In this document: piece by piece, positions 53,371 through 61,902 of the stretch
Numbering within the stretch: the first letter of the stretch is position 1
How the letters are laid out: the number at the start of each line of letters is the position of its first letter
Assembly (NCBI GenBank): GCA_964506245.1
Contig: CAZDKK010000011.1
Location: forward strand, 1-64,000
DNA from: CAZDKK01 sp964506245
Lineage (GTDB): Bacteria > Eisenbacteria > RBG-16-71-46 > CAIMUX01 > WJJG01
DNA: 64,000 bases
Direction: 5' to 3'
Position numbers and translations under genes: made by a program
The notes under the pieces: model-generated
What the model was told of the DNA's origin: nothing
Seen by the model: the letters and a program-made list of their open reading frames with translations, nothing else
Databases searched by the model: none

Positions 53371-54990
53371 TCACCGCCGGCGCAATCTGCGCCTCACCCG
53401 ATCGACCGCCCCCCGCGCCTCCGGCACGCGGAACGCGAGGGTCAGCCCGAGGTAAGCGACGCCAAAGCAGCCCAGGATCACGAGGCCGGTCAGCAGCGGT
53501 CGCTCCAGCCGGATCCCCAGCTTCGCGCCCCAGCCCACCGCGGCGGCCAGGGCCGCCGCCCCCCAGAGCGAGGCCATGAGCGATGCCGGGAAGCCGGTGC
53601 GGCCTATCCGGCGGTTGAGCGCGCGCCGCAGCAGCGTGAATTCCACCCACCCGGCGATGCCGGTCGACGTGGCCAGACCCGCCACACCCCAGCGGCGCTC
53701 CAGCCCCAGCCACCCCGGCGCGTGGAACGCGGCGATGTAGCCGAGCCCCGCGGTCAGCAGAACCCGCACGATGGCGAAGCGCAGCGGCGTGCGCGTATCG
53801 CGCAGCGCGTAGAAGGTCGACGAGTAGAGCCGCCCCGAAGTCGACGCGAGCAGGCCGATCGCCGCGCCCGCGAGGATGGCCCAGACGAACATCGAGTCGG
53901 CGCGCCCGAATCGCCCCGTCTGGTAGATCACGGCCGTGACCACGTCGCCCAGCGCGAAGAAGGCCATCGCCGAGGGCACGACGAAGAAGGCGATGCGCCG
54001 CAGCCCCGCATCGAGCCGGGCGCGCACCGTGGCGCGGACTTCCTCATCGGCGCCGATCGCTCCCGACATCAGCGGCAGCTCCGCGGCCGAGACCGACATC
54101 CCGAAGAGGCTCACGGGCAGCAGGTAGATCGTCTGCGCGTTGTACAGCGCGGTGACGGCGCCGGTGGAGAGGAAGCTCGCCAGGAGATTGTCGACGTAGG
54201 CGCTCACCTGCACGACGCCCCGGCTCAGGAAGACCGGACCGAAGCTGCTCACCACCTGCCGGACGTGCGCCGACCGCCGCTGCAGCCTCAGGCGCAGCCC
54301 GCGCGCCAGGCGCAGGACGGTCGGGAGCTGGACCAGGAACTGCAGCGCGCTGCCCGCGACCGAGCCCCAGGCGGTCACCTCCGCGAGGCGGTACTGCTCC
54401 ACGCGCGGACCGAAGCCGAGCAGCGTGCTGATCATCACGGCGTTCCAGGCCAGGGGCGCGGCGTAAGAGAGGAAGAACCGCCGGTGGCTGTTGAGCACGC
54501 CCAAGCACCACGCGGAGAGGACCAGCAGGCCGGTGCCCGGGAAGATGATCTTCACCAGGCGCACGAGCAGCTCGCGCTTCTCCCCCGCGAACCCGGGCGC
54601 GATGGCGTCGACCAGCCAGGGCGTGATCAGCACGCCGGCGAGGACGAGCAGCGCGACGACCAAGGCGAGCAGCGAGAAGATCGCGCCTGCCACCCGGTTG
54701 GCCTCGCGCTCGTCGCCCTCGGCCAGCAGCCGCGCGTAGACCGGGATGAACGAGGCCGAGAGCACGCCCTCCCCGAAGAGGTTCTGCAAGTAGTTGGGGA
54801 TCTTGAAGGCCGCCTTGAAGGCGTCGCCCGCGTCGGACAGCCCGAAGTAGTGCGAGAACACGCGCTCGCGGACGAGGCCCGCGAGCCGGCTGAGCAGGAT
54901 GCCCGCGGCGACGAGGCCGGCGTAACGGCCGGCGGATCCGCCGGTCGCGCCTTTGAAAGCGTTGGGCGCGGGCGCGGGGATTTCAGTCAT
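53371..54990 (-). CDS. murJ: Lipid II flippase
   Basis: A 539-residue MATE/MOP-superfamily protein of the MurJ family with about 14 hydrophobic helices; it flips lipid II across the inner membrane for peptidoglycan synthesis. Typical N-terminal ILLSRLAGLVRERVFSHYFG and FKIPNYLQNLFGEGVLSASF are present, as is the central LPVSLFGMSVSAAELPLMS. Length is normal. The ATG at 54990 is the first codon consistent with the family start; its ribosome site is weak. Divergent from the lipoprotein gene. Confidence 0.95.
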   Translation of the reverse strand: MTEIPAPAPNAFKGATGGSAGRYAGLVAAGILLSRLAGLVRERVFSHYFGLSDAGDAFKAAFKIPNYLQNLFGEGVLSASFIPVYARLLAEGDEREANRVAGAIFSLLALVVALLVLAGVLITPWLVDAIAPGFAGEKRELLVRLVKIIFPGTGLLVLSAWCLGVLNSHRRFFLSYAAPLAWNAVMISTLLGFGPRVEQYRLAEVTAWGSVAGSALQFLVQLPTVLRLARGLRLRLQRRSAHVRQVVSSFGPVFLSRGVVQVSAYVDNLLASFLSTGAVTALYNAQTIYLLPVSLFGMSVSAAELPLMSGAIGADEEVRATVRARLDAGLRRIAFFVVPSAMAFFALGDVVTAVIYQTGRFGRADSMFVWAILAGAAIGLLASTSGRLYSSTFYALRDTRTPLRFAIVRVLLTAGLGYIAAFHAPGWLGLERRWGVAGLATSTGIAGWVEFTLLRRALNRRIGRTGFPASLMASLWGAAALAAAVGWGAKLGIRLERPLLTGLVILGCFGVAYLGLTLAFRVPEARGAVDRVRRRLRRR

Positions 54991-55090
54991 GCGGGGCAGT
55001 ATAGACCGCCCCGATCGGGCGTGAAACGCCCGCGCGCGTGGACAGCTCCGCGTGGTACCCTCCCGTCGGGCTCCGGCGAAGAGGACGACC

Positions 55091-55804
55091 ATGCGAGTCT
55101 CTCGATGGATTCTTCTGCTCGCCCTGTTGCCAGCCGCGGGCTGCGGCAGCCACGGTCTCAGGGACCCTTCCTTCAGCCCCGAGGCGCTCCGCGCCCGGGG
55201 TCTGGCGATCGGCGGCATGGTTTCGGCCGCCGGCGAACCGGAGACTCGCGGACAGGCGCGAGCGCCGCTCGACTCGCTGCTCTGGGCGACACTCGATCGC
55301 GAGATCGGGAGAGGGATCCTCGCGCCGCTCGACCGCGCGGACGCGCTACTGGGCCCGGCCGGGCGGCGGGCTGCCCTCGATGCGCTGGAAGACGACGGCG
55401 AGGTCGCGTGGGGAGTCGAGGTCCCGCGCGATCTGCCGGATCCCGGGCGTGTGCCCTACCTGATCTTCGGGCGCATCGATCAGGATGAGACGGTCTGCGA
55501 GACCGCGACCCTCCCGGCGTCGGAGGGCTCCGAGGCGCTGGTCGTCAATATCACCACGCGCCGCATCGGCGCATCGTTCTCAGTCTACGATCTGCCCGCG
55601 GGCCGACGTGTCTGGTCGGGACGAATCGTGAAGACCAAGTCGGTGGGCCAGCAGATGGACGATTCAGCGGAGGACAATCTGGCCGGCGCTGTCTTGAGCG
55701 TGCTCTTCCCGGGCGATCAGAAGCCGGAATTCCTTCCCCCGGCGCCGTTCGAGGTCGTGGCCCGCAAGGTGTTCGGTGAGCTCGCCTCGCAGATCGCGCC
55801 CTGA
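55091..55804 (+). CDS. Lipoprotein of unknown function
   Basis: A 237-residue lipoprotein: lipobox LPAAGC at about residue 17. The mature protein has features of envelope-stress or peptidoglycan-binding-protein-activator-like lipoproteins (VPYLIFGRIDQDE, SVYDLPAGRRVWSGRI, SAEDNLAGAVLSVLF), a predicted alternating alpha/beta fold. Close neighbours are murJ and rho. The ATG follows GAGG. Confidence 0.75.
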   Translation: MRVSRWILLLALLPAAGCGSHGLRDPSFSPEALRARGLAIGGMVSAAGEPETRGQARAPLDSLLWATLDREIGRGILAPLDRADALLGPAGRRAALDALEDDGEVAWGVEVPRDLPDPGRVPYLIFGRIDQDETVCETATLPASEGSEALVVNITTRRIGASFSVYDLPAGRRVWSGRIVKTKSVGQQMDDSAEDNLAGAVLSVLFPGDQKPEFLPPAPFEVVARKVFGELASQIAP

Positions 55805-55948
55805 CGTGAGCGTCGCGGGCCGCAGGTAGCCCCGGGAGTCGCTGTCCTCCGATCCACAACCTTTCCTTTGGCCCGGGACCCGGAGGCTGTAGACTGCGCC
55901 GCTGCGGCGTGCTGCTGCACGCCAGGTGCTGAACGCGGGAGCGATTCG

Positions 55949-57046
55949 ATGGTCGAGACCACCAGCGGTGTCCTCAAGCTCAACCCCGGCGGCGGGGGCG
56001 AGCTGCGAGACCTGGCGCGTTCCTTCCGGCTGGGCGGGAACGTCGTGCGCGTGCCCGCCCGGCTGGTTCGGGAACACGCTCTGGCCGAGGGCGCGGAGCT
56101 GGTGGGGACGGCCGCGCCGGGTCGCGGCGGATCGGAGCTGCGCGCCGTCACCACGGTGTGCGGCCTGACACCCGAGGCGTTCCGCGCGCGCAAGCCGCTC
56201 AAGGACCTCACCCCGGTCGACCCCACCCAACGCTGGAACCTGTCCGCGAGCAACGAGCTCAGCATGCGTCTGGTCGACCTGATCGCGCCGATCGGCCGCG
56301 GCACTCGTGGCCTCATCGTCTCCCCGCCCAAGGCTGGCAAGACCACGCTGTTGATGTCGATGGCGAAGGCGATCCGTGTGGCCGATCCCGGGGCGCACAT
56401 CCTCGTCCTCTTGATCGACGAGCGGCCCGAGGAGGTCACCCACTTCCGGCGCGGCGTGGAAGCACAAGTGCTAGCCAGCTCCAAGGACGAGAGCCCGCGG
56501 CAGCACATCGAGCTGGCCGAGCTGACGCTCGCCTACGCCCGCACGCTCCTGGAATGCGGCCACGACGTCGTGATCCTGGTCGACAGTCTGACGCGCATGG
56601 CGCGGGCCTTCAACGTGCGGGGATCGGGCACCGGACGCACGATGTCGGGGGGACTGGAGGCGGGGGTGCTCGAGGTCCCCCGGCGGTTCTTCGGGCTGGC
56701 GCGCAACATCGAGGGCGGCGGCTCGGTGACGCTCATCGCCACCGTGCTCGTCGACACCGGTTCGCGCATGGATGAGCTGATCTTCCAGGAGTTCAAGGGC
56801 ACCGGCAACAGCGAGGTCGTCCTCAGCCGCCAGCTGGCGGAGGCGCGTATCTTCCCGGCGATCGACCTGCCCGCCAGCGGCACCCGCAAGGAGGCCTTGC
56901 TGCGCGATGCCACGGAGCAGAGACGCATGGCGATCGTCCGCAAGGCGCTGGCCGGGCGCAAGGCGGACAGCGCCATGCGCGCCTTCCTCAAGGCTCTCGG
57001 GCCCTACCGCACGAACGAGGAGTTCCTCGACAGCATCCCGGTCTAG
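55949..57046 (+). CDS. rho: Transcription termination factor Rho, short form
   Basis: Rho is a hexameric RNA-dependent ATPase that ends transcription. The 365-residue protein begins directly in the OB-type RNA-binding domain (GVLKLNPGGGGELRDL); the N-terminal helical Rho_N domain present in about 420-residue forms is missing. Walker A is PPKAGKTT (about 126-133), Walker B VVILVDSLTRMARAFN, then the Q-loop SGGLEAGVLEVPRRFFG and R-loop FKGTGNSEV. The ATG follows GGGAG; the upstream frame is not family-like. Possibly a second, minimal Rho paralogue. Confidence 0.93.
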   Translation: MVETTSGVLKLNPGGGGELRDLARSFRLGGNVVRVPARLVREHALAEGAELVGTAAPGRGGSELRAVTTVCGLTPEAFRARKPLKDLTPVDPTQRWNLSASNELSMRLVDLIAPIGRGTRGLIVSPPKAGKTTLLMSMAKAIRVADPGAHILVLLIDERPEEVTHFRRGVEAQVLASSKDESPRQHIELAELTLAYARTLLECGHDVVILVDSLTRMARAFNVRGSGTGRTMSGGLEAGVLEVPRRFFGLARNIEGGGSVTLIATVLVDTGSRMDELIFQEFKGTGNSEVVLSRQLAEARIFPAIDLPASGTRKEALLRDATEQRRMAIVRKALAGRKADSAMRAFLKALGPYRTNEEFLDSIPV

Positions 57047-57168
57047 CGTGCGCGGCCGGCGGATCGCGGTGGATCCCCAAGCCTACAGGGCTTACACTCT
57101 AGGCAGTGCAACACAGGTTGGCCTGGTCTTCCGACTCTCCCCCAAGTGCCGACAAGGAGAAGTTCGCC

Positions 57169-59259
57169 ATGGCATCGCATCCGTGTTCGATCGCATCCGC
57201 CCTCCCCTTCCACGAGGCTGCCGGTTCGCCCCGATCGCGTCTGCGCGGGGCAGCGCGTCGCTTGCCGATGTGGACTCTCGCGCTCCTCATCCTGGCCGGC
57301 GCGCCCGTGCTGGCGGGGGCTGCCGCGGATCCGCCGCCGCCTCCCTCGCTCGAGGACCGCGCGGCCTTCGTGGCCTGGGAGCAGGAGGCGCTGGCCGCGC
57401 TGCTCGCGCCGGAGGGTCCGCCACGGGCGGTTCACGACGAATACGACGTCACGCACTACGACATCGACCTGCGGCTCGACATTCCAACGCACGTGCTCAC
57501 CGGGACGGTGACCGTTCAGGCCACCTCGCAGGTTGCGGACTTGAGTGAGATCGATCTGGACCTCTACGCGTGCATGACCGTCGATGCCGTGTCGGTGGGG
57601 GGCAGCCCAGCCGCGTACACCCACGCCAACGGCCTGCTGACGGTGGCCCTGGGCGGCGTCTATCAGCCCGGTGCGGCGTTCGCCGTGACGGCCAGCTTCC
57701 ACGGCACGCCCAACTACCCGGGCAATCCCCTACCCTTCCGCTGGAACACCCACGCAGGCATGCCCATGGTGCTCAGCTACTCCGAGCCCTTCGGCGCCCC
57801 GGCTTGGTGGCTGTGCGACGACGATCCGAAGGACAAAGCCACCTTCGACATCGCGATCACCTGCCCGGACAACCTGACGGCCGTCTCCAACGGCCTGTTG
57901 ACCCAGGTCGTCGACAACGGCAATGGCACGAAGACGTACCACTGGGCGACCGACTACCCGCTGTCGCCCTACCTCTTCTCGATCGCCGTCACGAACTTCG
58001 CGAGCTGGACCGAGGTCTACACCGCCCTGGACGGTGTCACCACCATGGACGTCGACTACTACGCGTACCCGGAGGATTCCACGCGTGCGCGGGTGAGCTG
58101 GAGCAACAACGTCGCGATGATCGACTACTACGCCGACCTCTTCGGGGAGTACCCGTTCCTCGACGAGAAGTATGCGATCGCGGAGTTCCAGCACACTGGG
58201 GCCATGGAGCACCAGACGGCGACGAGCATGGGCTACCCATATGTGACAGGCACGCACCAATACGATTGGGTCGTGGCGCACGAGCTCTCGCACTCGTGGG
58301 TGGGTGACATGATCGCGATCACCGACTGGAATCACGCGTGGTGCAAGGAGGGCTTCGCCACGATCTGCGAGGCGCTGTACTTCGAGAGCTTGTACGGCCA
58401 CCCCTACTACCACAGCTACATGAACAGCATGGGTGTGATGAGCTATGCGTCCTACCAGCTCTACGGCATCCAGCCCGTGCTGCACGGCGCCGTCTACTAC
58501 AAGGGCGCCTGGGTGCTGCACATGCTGCGCCACGTGATCGGGGACGAGGCGTTCTTCAACGGTGTCTACGGCTATACCAACGACCCGGCGCTCATGTACA
58601 GGGACGCCGACACGGAGGATCTGCGGGCAGCCTTCGAGGCCTCCTCGGGCATGGACCTGAGATGGTTCTTCGACCAGTGGATCTACCACCCGGGCTACCC
58701 GATCTACCAGACCGTCTGGTGGTCGCAGCCGGCCGGCTCCGGGTTCGACGTCATGCTCACGGTGCACCAGACGCAGACGACCGGCCCGATCTTCAAGATG
58801 CCGATCGATGTGCGCATCACCACGGCCGGCGGTGCGCAGACGTTCGTGGCCTGGGACTCGCTCCGGAGCCAGACCTTCACGTTCCACGTCGATGCCGCGC
58901 CCACCGCGCTCGCGCTCGACCCCGAGATCAACATCATCCGGACGATCCAGCTCATGAGCGACGTCGAGGCGCAGGACCCGGTGACCGCGCTGCGGCTGCA
59001 GCCGAGCCCCAATCCCTTCACGGGCGAGACGCGCATCGCGTTCGATCTGCCGCGGCCGGCCCGCGTGGCCGTCACGGTCCACGATGCGACCGGCCGCCAG
59101 GTCGCGAGCCTCCTCGAGGGCCGCCGGCCGGCAGGTCCGACGGCGATCGTCTGGAACGGCAGAGATGCGCGCGGACGACCGGTGGCCCCGGGCCGTTACT
59201 ACACGCGCGTGGTGGCCGGCGGGCGGGTCGTGTCGGGCAAGCTGCTGCTGATTCGGTGA
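57169..59259 (+). CDS. Secreted M1-family aminopeptidase with FlgD-like C-terminus
   Basis: A 696-residue exported gluzincin. Signal region about residues 31-52. The zinc site is HELSH (371-375) with Glu394 exactly 18 residues later, the M1 pattern; the substrate motif is GAMEH in place of GAMEN. The N-terminal beta domain is typical of M1. The C-terminal about 90 residues are a FlgD-like sorting domain (VTVHDATGRQV, APGRYYTRV, ending GKLLLIR). It probably cleaves peptides outside the cell. The ATG follows AAGGAG. Confidence 0.92.
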   Translation: MASHPCSIASALPFHEAAGSPRSRLRGAARRLPMWTLALLILAGAPVLAGAAADPPPPPSLEDRAAFVAWEQEALAALLAPEGPPRAVHDEYDVTHYDIDLRLDIPTHVLTGTVTVQATSQVADLSEIDLDLYACMTVDAVSVGGSPAAYTHANGLLTVALGGVYQPGAAFAVTASFHGTPNYPGNPLPFRWNTHAGMPMVLSYSEPFGAPAWWLCDDDPKDKATFDIAITCPDNLTAVSNGLLTQVVDNGNGTKTYHWATDYPLSPYLFSIAVTNFASWTEVYTALDGVTTMDVDYYAYPEDSTRARVSWSNNVAMIDYYADLFGEYPFLDEKYAIAEFQHTGAMEHQTATSMGYPYVTGTHQYDWVVAHELSHSWVGDMIAITDWNHAWCKEGFATICEALYFESLYGHPYYHSYMNSMGVMSYASYQLYGIQPVLHGAVYYKGAWVLHMLRHVIGDEAFFNGVYGYTNDPALMYRDADTEDLRAAFEASSGMDLRWFFDQWIYHPGYPIYQTVWWSQPAGSGFDVMLTVHQTQTTGPIFKMPIDVRITTAGGAQTFVAWDSLRSQTFTFHVDAAPTALALDPEINIIRTIQLMSDVEAQDPVTALRLQPSPNPFTGETRIAFDLPRPARVAVTVHDATGRQVASLLEGRRPAGPTAIVWNGRDARGRPVAPGRYYTRVVAGGRVVSGKLLLIR

Positions 59260-59264
59260 TGGGC

Positions 59265-59286
59265 CCCGGCCCCGTCAGGGGCCGGG
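59265..59286. terminator. Hairpin between convergent genes
   Basis: CCCGGCCCC/GGGGCCGGG with loop GTCA, placed just after the aminopeptidase stop and before the stop of the minus-strand gene. Symmetric, so it could serve both. No T-run. Confidence 0.5.
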
Positions 59287-59295
59287 CTCGGCCCG

Positions 59296-60162
59296 CTAGA
59301 TCCCGCTCTCGCCCGGCTCCTGCCAGGACTGGCGGGCATGCTCGCGCGCATCCTCGATCTCGCGCAGTCGTTCGCGGGCCATGCGCTGATAGTGCGCGTC
59401 GAGCGGTGCGTGCGGGCCGCCGGCGAGCGCGAGTCGCAGGACTTCCGCGGCTTCCTCATCGCGATCCATCGCCTCGAGGGTGCGGCCCAGGGCGTAGTAA
59501 CAGCATGGGCGGTCGCCCCGCAGGCGAATCGCCCGGCGCAGGAGCCGCTCCGCATCGGTCAACGACGTCCGCGGCAGGTCGCCGATGAAGGTCTTGGCAA
59601 TCGTGCGCTCGACCCAGCTCAAGGAGCTCAGGCGATAGTTCAGGGCTCCGAGCAGGATGTAGGCCAGCGCGTCGGTGGAATCGCGGGCGATCGCGAGCCG
59701 GCAGCACTCGTCCACGCGGCGGACGCGCGCGACCTTCTGGCTGTTGCCCTCAAACTCCGCCAAGCGACCGTTCACCAGCGCGAGGCGCACCAGCACATGC
59801 GCGTCCTGGGAGCCCGCGCCCCCCGCCGCCAGGAGCATCTCTTCCGCCCGCCGGCAGTAGATGGGGACGGAGTCGCGGGGCGCGGCGAACGATCGCTGCA
59901 CGAGAGCGTCGATCGTCCGCCAGGCGGTAGCCGAGGCGCGGCTGGCGATGCCGGCCGGGACGGTCGCCGAGGCGCCGGTGGCGATGCCGCCCGGTGCGCA
60001 GTCCGCGGGAACCTCGGCCCCTTCGGCGCGGGCCGGGGAGAGCCCGACGGCCAGCGCGCCGGCTGCCAGAACTGCCATCAGCGGAACAAGGTAGATCCGT
60101 CCGGCCGTTCGGAGTCCGGGAATGCGGTCAGGGATCGGCGCTCGACATCGGTGGGAGACCAT
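59296..60162 (-). CDS. Exported TPR-like protein
   Basis: A 288-residue protein. A hydrophobic segment (VPLMAVLAAGALAVGL) about 20 residues in is a signal or anchor. The C-terminal half shows TPR-like helical pairs (DALAYILLGALNYRLSSL, AERLLRRAIRLRGDRPCCYYA, EEAAEVLRLAL). No enzymatic motif. The start is uncertain: ATG 60162 has no ribosome site, and an internal ATG near 60085 would remove the basic N-terminus. Confidence 0.65.
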   Translation of the reverse strand: MVSHRCRAPIPDRIPGLRTAGRIYLVPLMAVLAAGALAVGLSPARAEGAEVPADCAPGGIATGASATVPAGIASRASATAWRTIDALVQRSFAAPRDSVPIYCRRAEEMLLAAGGAGSQDAHVLVRLALVNGRLAEFEGNSQKVARVRRVDECCRLAIARDSTDALAYILLGALNYRLSSLSWVERTIAKTFIGDLPRTSLTDAERLLRRAIRLRGDRPCCYYALGRTLEAMDRDEEAAEVLRLALAGGPHAPLDAHYQRMARERLREIEDAREHARQSWQEPGESGI

Positions 60163-60233
60163 GAATGTAAGTATACCATGGTCAATCCTGGCGGCACCGA
60201 GCCATGTTCCGTAATTGATTGCCTGGATTGAGA

Positions 60234-60263
60234 TTATGGAGTTGCCCCGGGGCAACTCCATAA
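60234..60263. promoter_or_regulatory. Perfect 30-base palindrome in a divergent intergenic region
   Basis: Left arm TTATGGAGTTGCCCC is followed without spacer by its exact reverse complement. It lies between the divergent genes starting at 60162 (minus) and 60430 (plus). A perfect two-fold site suggests a dimeric or tetrameric regulator operator; a cruciform or mobile-element end is an alternative. Confidence 0.6.
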
Positions 60264-60429
60264 CCCCTTGTCTTTCAACTGACTACAGAATCCGGCCGTG
60301 CGGGGCCGCCGTCGCGCATGCCTCGCTTGCCCGCCGGTCTCGGCGCTTGGTACTGTCGGCCGGCGTTTTCGACCCGGACCCAGAGCGGCATCCAGTGTCG
60401 TCGCACGGCCCCGATTCCCGGAGGTAACC

Positions 60430-61686
60430 ATGCATCGCCCCCCATCCCGCACTTGCCGGCACCTGCTGGCGGTGTTCGCGCTTCTGTCTCTCCCCCTGGG
60501 ACCCGCATCCGCCGCGGTCGAGGTCGTCGACGGCGTGCCCCACGTGCGCAACGGCGCCGCGCCCGCGCAGGGCCCCCAGGATCTTCACCTGAAGGAGCTG
60601 TGGCGCGTCGGCGGCGCGAGCGAGGATGTGCTCCTGGGTGCCGTGGGCCACGCGCTCATCGATGAGACCGGCAACGTCTACCTCCTGGACAGCCAGCTCT
60701 GCCAGGCCCTGGTGATCTCGCCCGAGGGCAAGCTGCTGCGCAAGCTGGGGGCGCAGGGCGAAGGCCCCGGCGAGACGCAGTCAGTCGCTTATGGGTTCTT
60801 CATGCCCAACGGCGACCTGGCGATGGTGCAGGCCTTCCCCGGCAAGGTGGTGACCGTGAAGCGTGACGGCACGCCGGGGGGCGGGTTCCAATTCCTGCCC
60901 AAGGGCGCGGACATGGCCAGCATGGGCGTGCTCGTGGCCGGCGATGCGCGCAAGGGCGCGCTCGCCCTCACGGGGATGACCATGAGCTTCGAGAACAACG
61001 TCCTCAAGCAGACCTGTTTTCTCTCCTTCTGCGACCTTCAAGGGGCCGAGCAGCAGCGCTGCTTCAGCAAAGAGAGCGTGCTCGACTACTCCAACCTCAT
61101 CGGGGACGAGCTGGCGCTCGATTTCGCCTGGTCCCGCTGGGCATTGGGACCGGACGGGCACCTCTACGCTGCGCCCGAGCGCAACGGCTACCGGATCCAG
61201 GAGCTCGACCCCACGGGCAAGCTCGTGCGCGTGATCGAACGGGAGTACGAGCCCTACAGGCGGAGCGCATCCGACAAGACCCTGGCACAGCGCTACGTGG
61301 AGGCGGTCTACCGCAACTATCAGCCCCCGCCAACGACCTTCAAGGTCGAGGACCTGGAGGCGGACCTGATCGCGCTCTTCGTCTCGGATGAGGGCGAGCT
61401 GTGGACCCTGCCCAGCCGCGGCACGCGCGGCCTGCCCGAAGGGGTCGCGATCCAGTACGACGTCTTCGACCGCGAGGGGCAATTCGTGCGGCAGGTGGCC
61501 GTGCACGGCGGCTTCGACCCGGACCGCGATCTCGTGCGCATCCTGCGCGATGACCGGCTCCTGGTCGTGGTCGGCGCCGGGGAGGGCTATCTCAACTCGA
61601 TGGGCGTCGGGTCAGGCGAGGGCGGCGGGGGCGGAGCTTCGGCCGAGGGGCCGCTGATCGAGGCGGTGCTCTACGCGGTCGAGTAG
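60430..61686 (+). CDS. Secreted six-bladed beta-propeller protein
   Basis: A 418-residue exported protein. Signal peptide about residues 1-28 (LLAVFALLSLPLGPASA). The body is a 6-bladed NHL/TolB-like propeller with the recurring pattern D-E-x-G-N-V-Y-x-L-D (ALIDETGNVYLLDS, ISPEGKLLRKLG, LGPDGHLYAAPE, VFDREGQFVRQV) and KLGAQGEGPGE, typical of the 6-bladed beta-propeller family found in Bacteroidota-like genomes. Ligand unknown. A glycine-rich stretch lies near the C-terminus. The ATG follows GGAGG. Confidence 0.85.
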   Translation: MHRPPSRTCRHLLAVFALLSLPLGPASAAVEVVDGVPHVRNGAAPAQGPQDLHLKELWRVGGASEDVLLGAVGHALIDETGNVYLLDSQLCQALVISPEGKLLRKLGAQGEGPGETQSVAYGFFMPNGDLAMVQAFPGKVVTVKRDGTPGGGFQFLPKGADMASMGVLVAGDARKGALALTGMTMSFENNVLKQTCFLSFCDLQGAEQQRCFSKESVLDYSNLIGDELALDFAWSRWALGPDGHLYAAPERNGYRIQELDPTGKLVRVIEREYEPYRRSASDKTLAQRYVEAVYRNYQPPPTTFKVEDLEADLIALFVSDEGELWTLPSRGTRGLPEGVAIQYDVFDREGQFVRQVAVHGGFDPDRDLVRILRDDRLLVVVGAGEGYLNSMGVGSGEGGGGGASAEGPLIEAVLYAVE

Positions 61687-61902
61687 ACGCGCTCGCTTCA
61701 GGGAACGGGCTCGTCCCCGAGATCACCGGCAACCTCCTGCTGTAACCTGGAGCGCGCCAGTCTCTTGCACCTGATTCCCCCGCTGCGACAGGATCGCCTC
61801 GGCCCGGCGCGGGCGATCTGCTACAATGATATTGTCTATGGCCTTAGGACCTACATGGGGGTTTCTGCAATCTCAGCCGCACACCCGGGAAAGGAATCGG
61901 CA

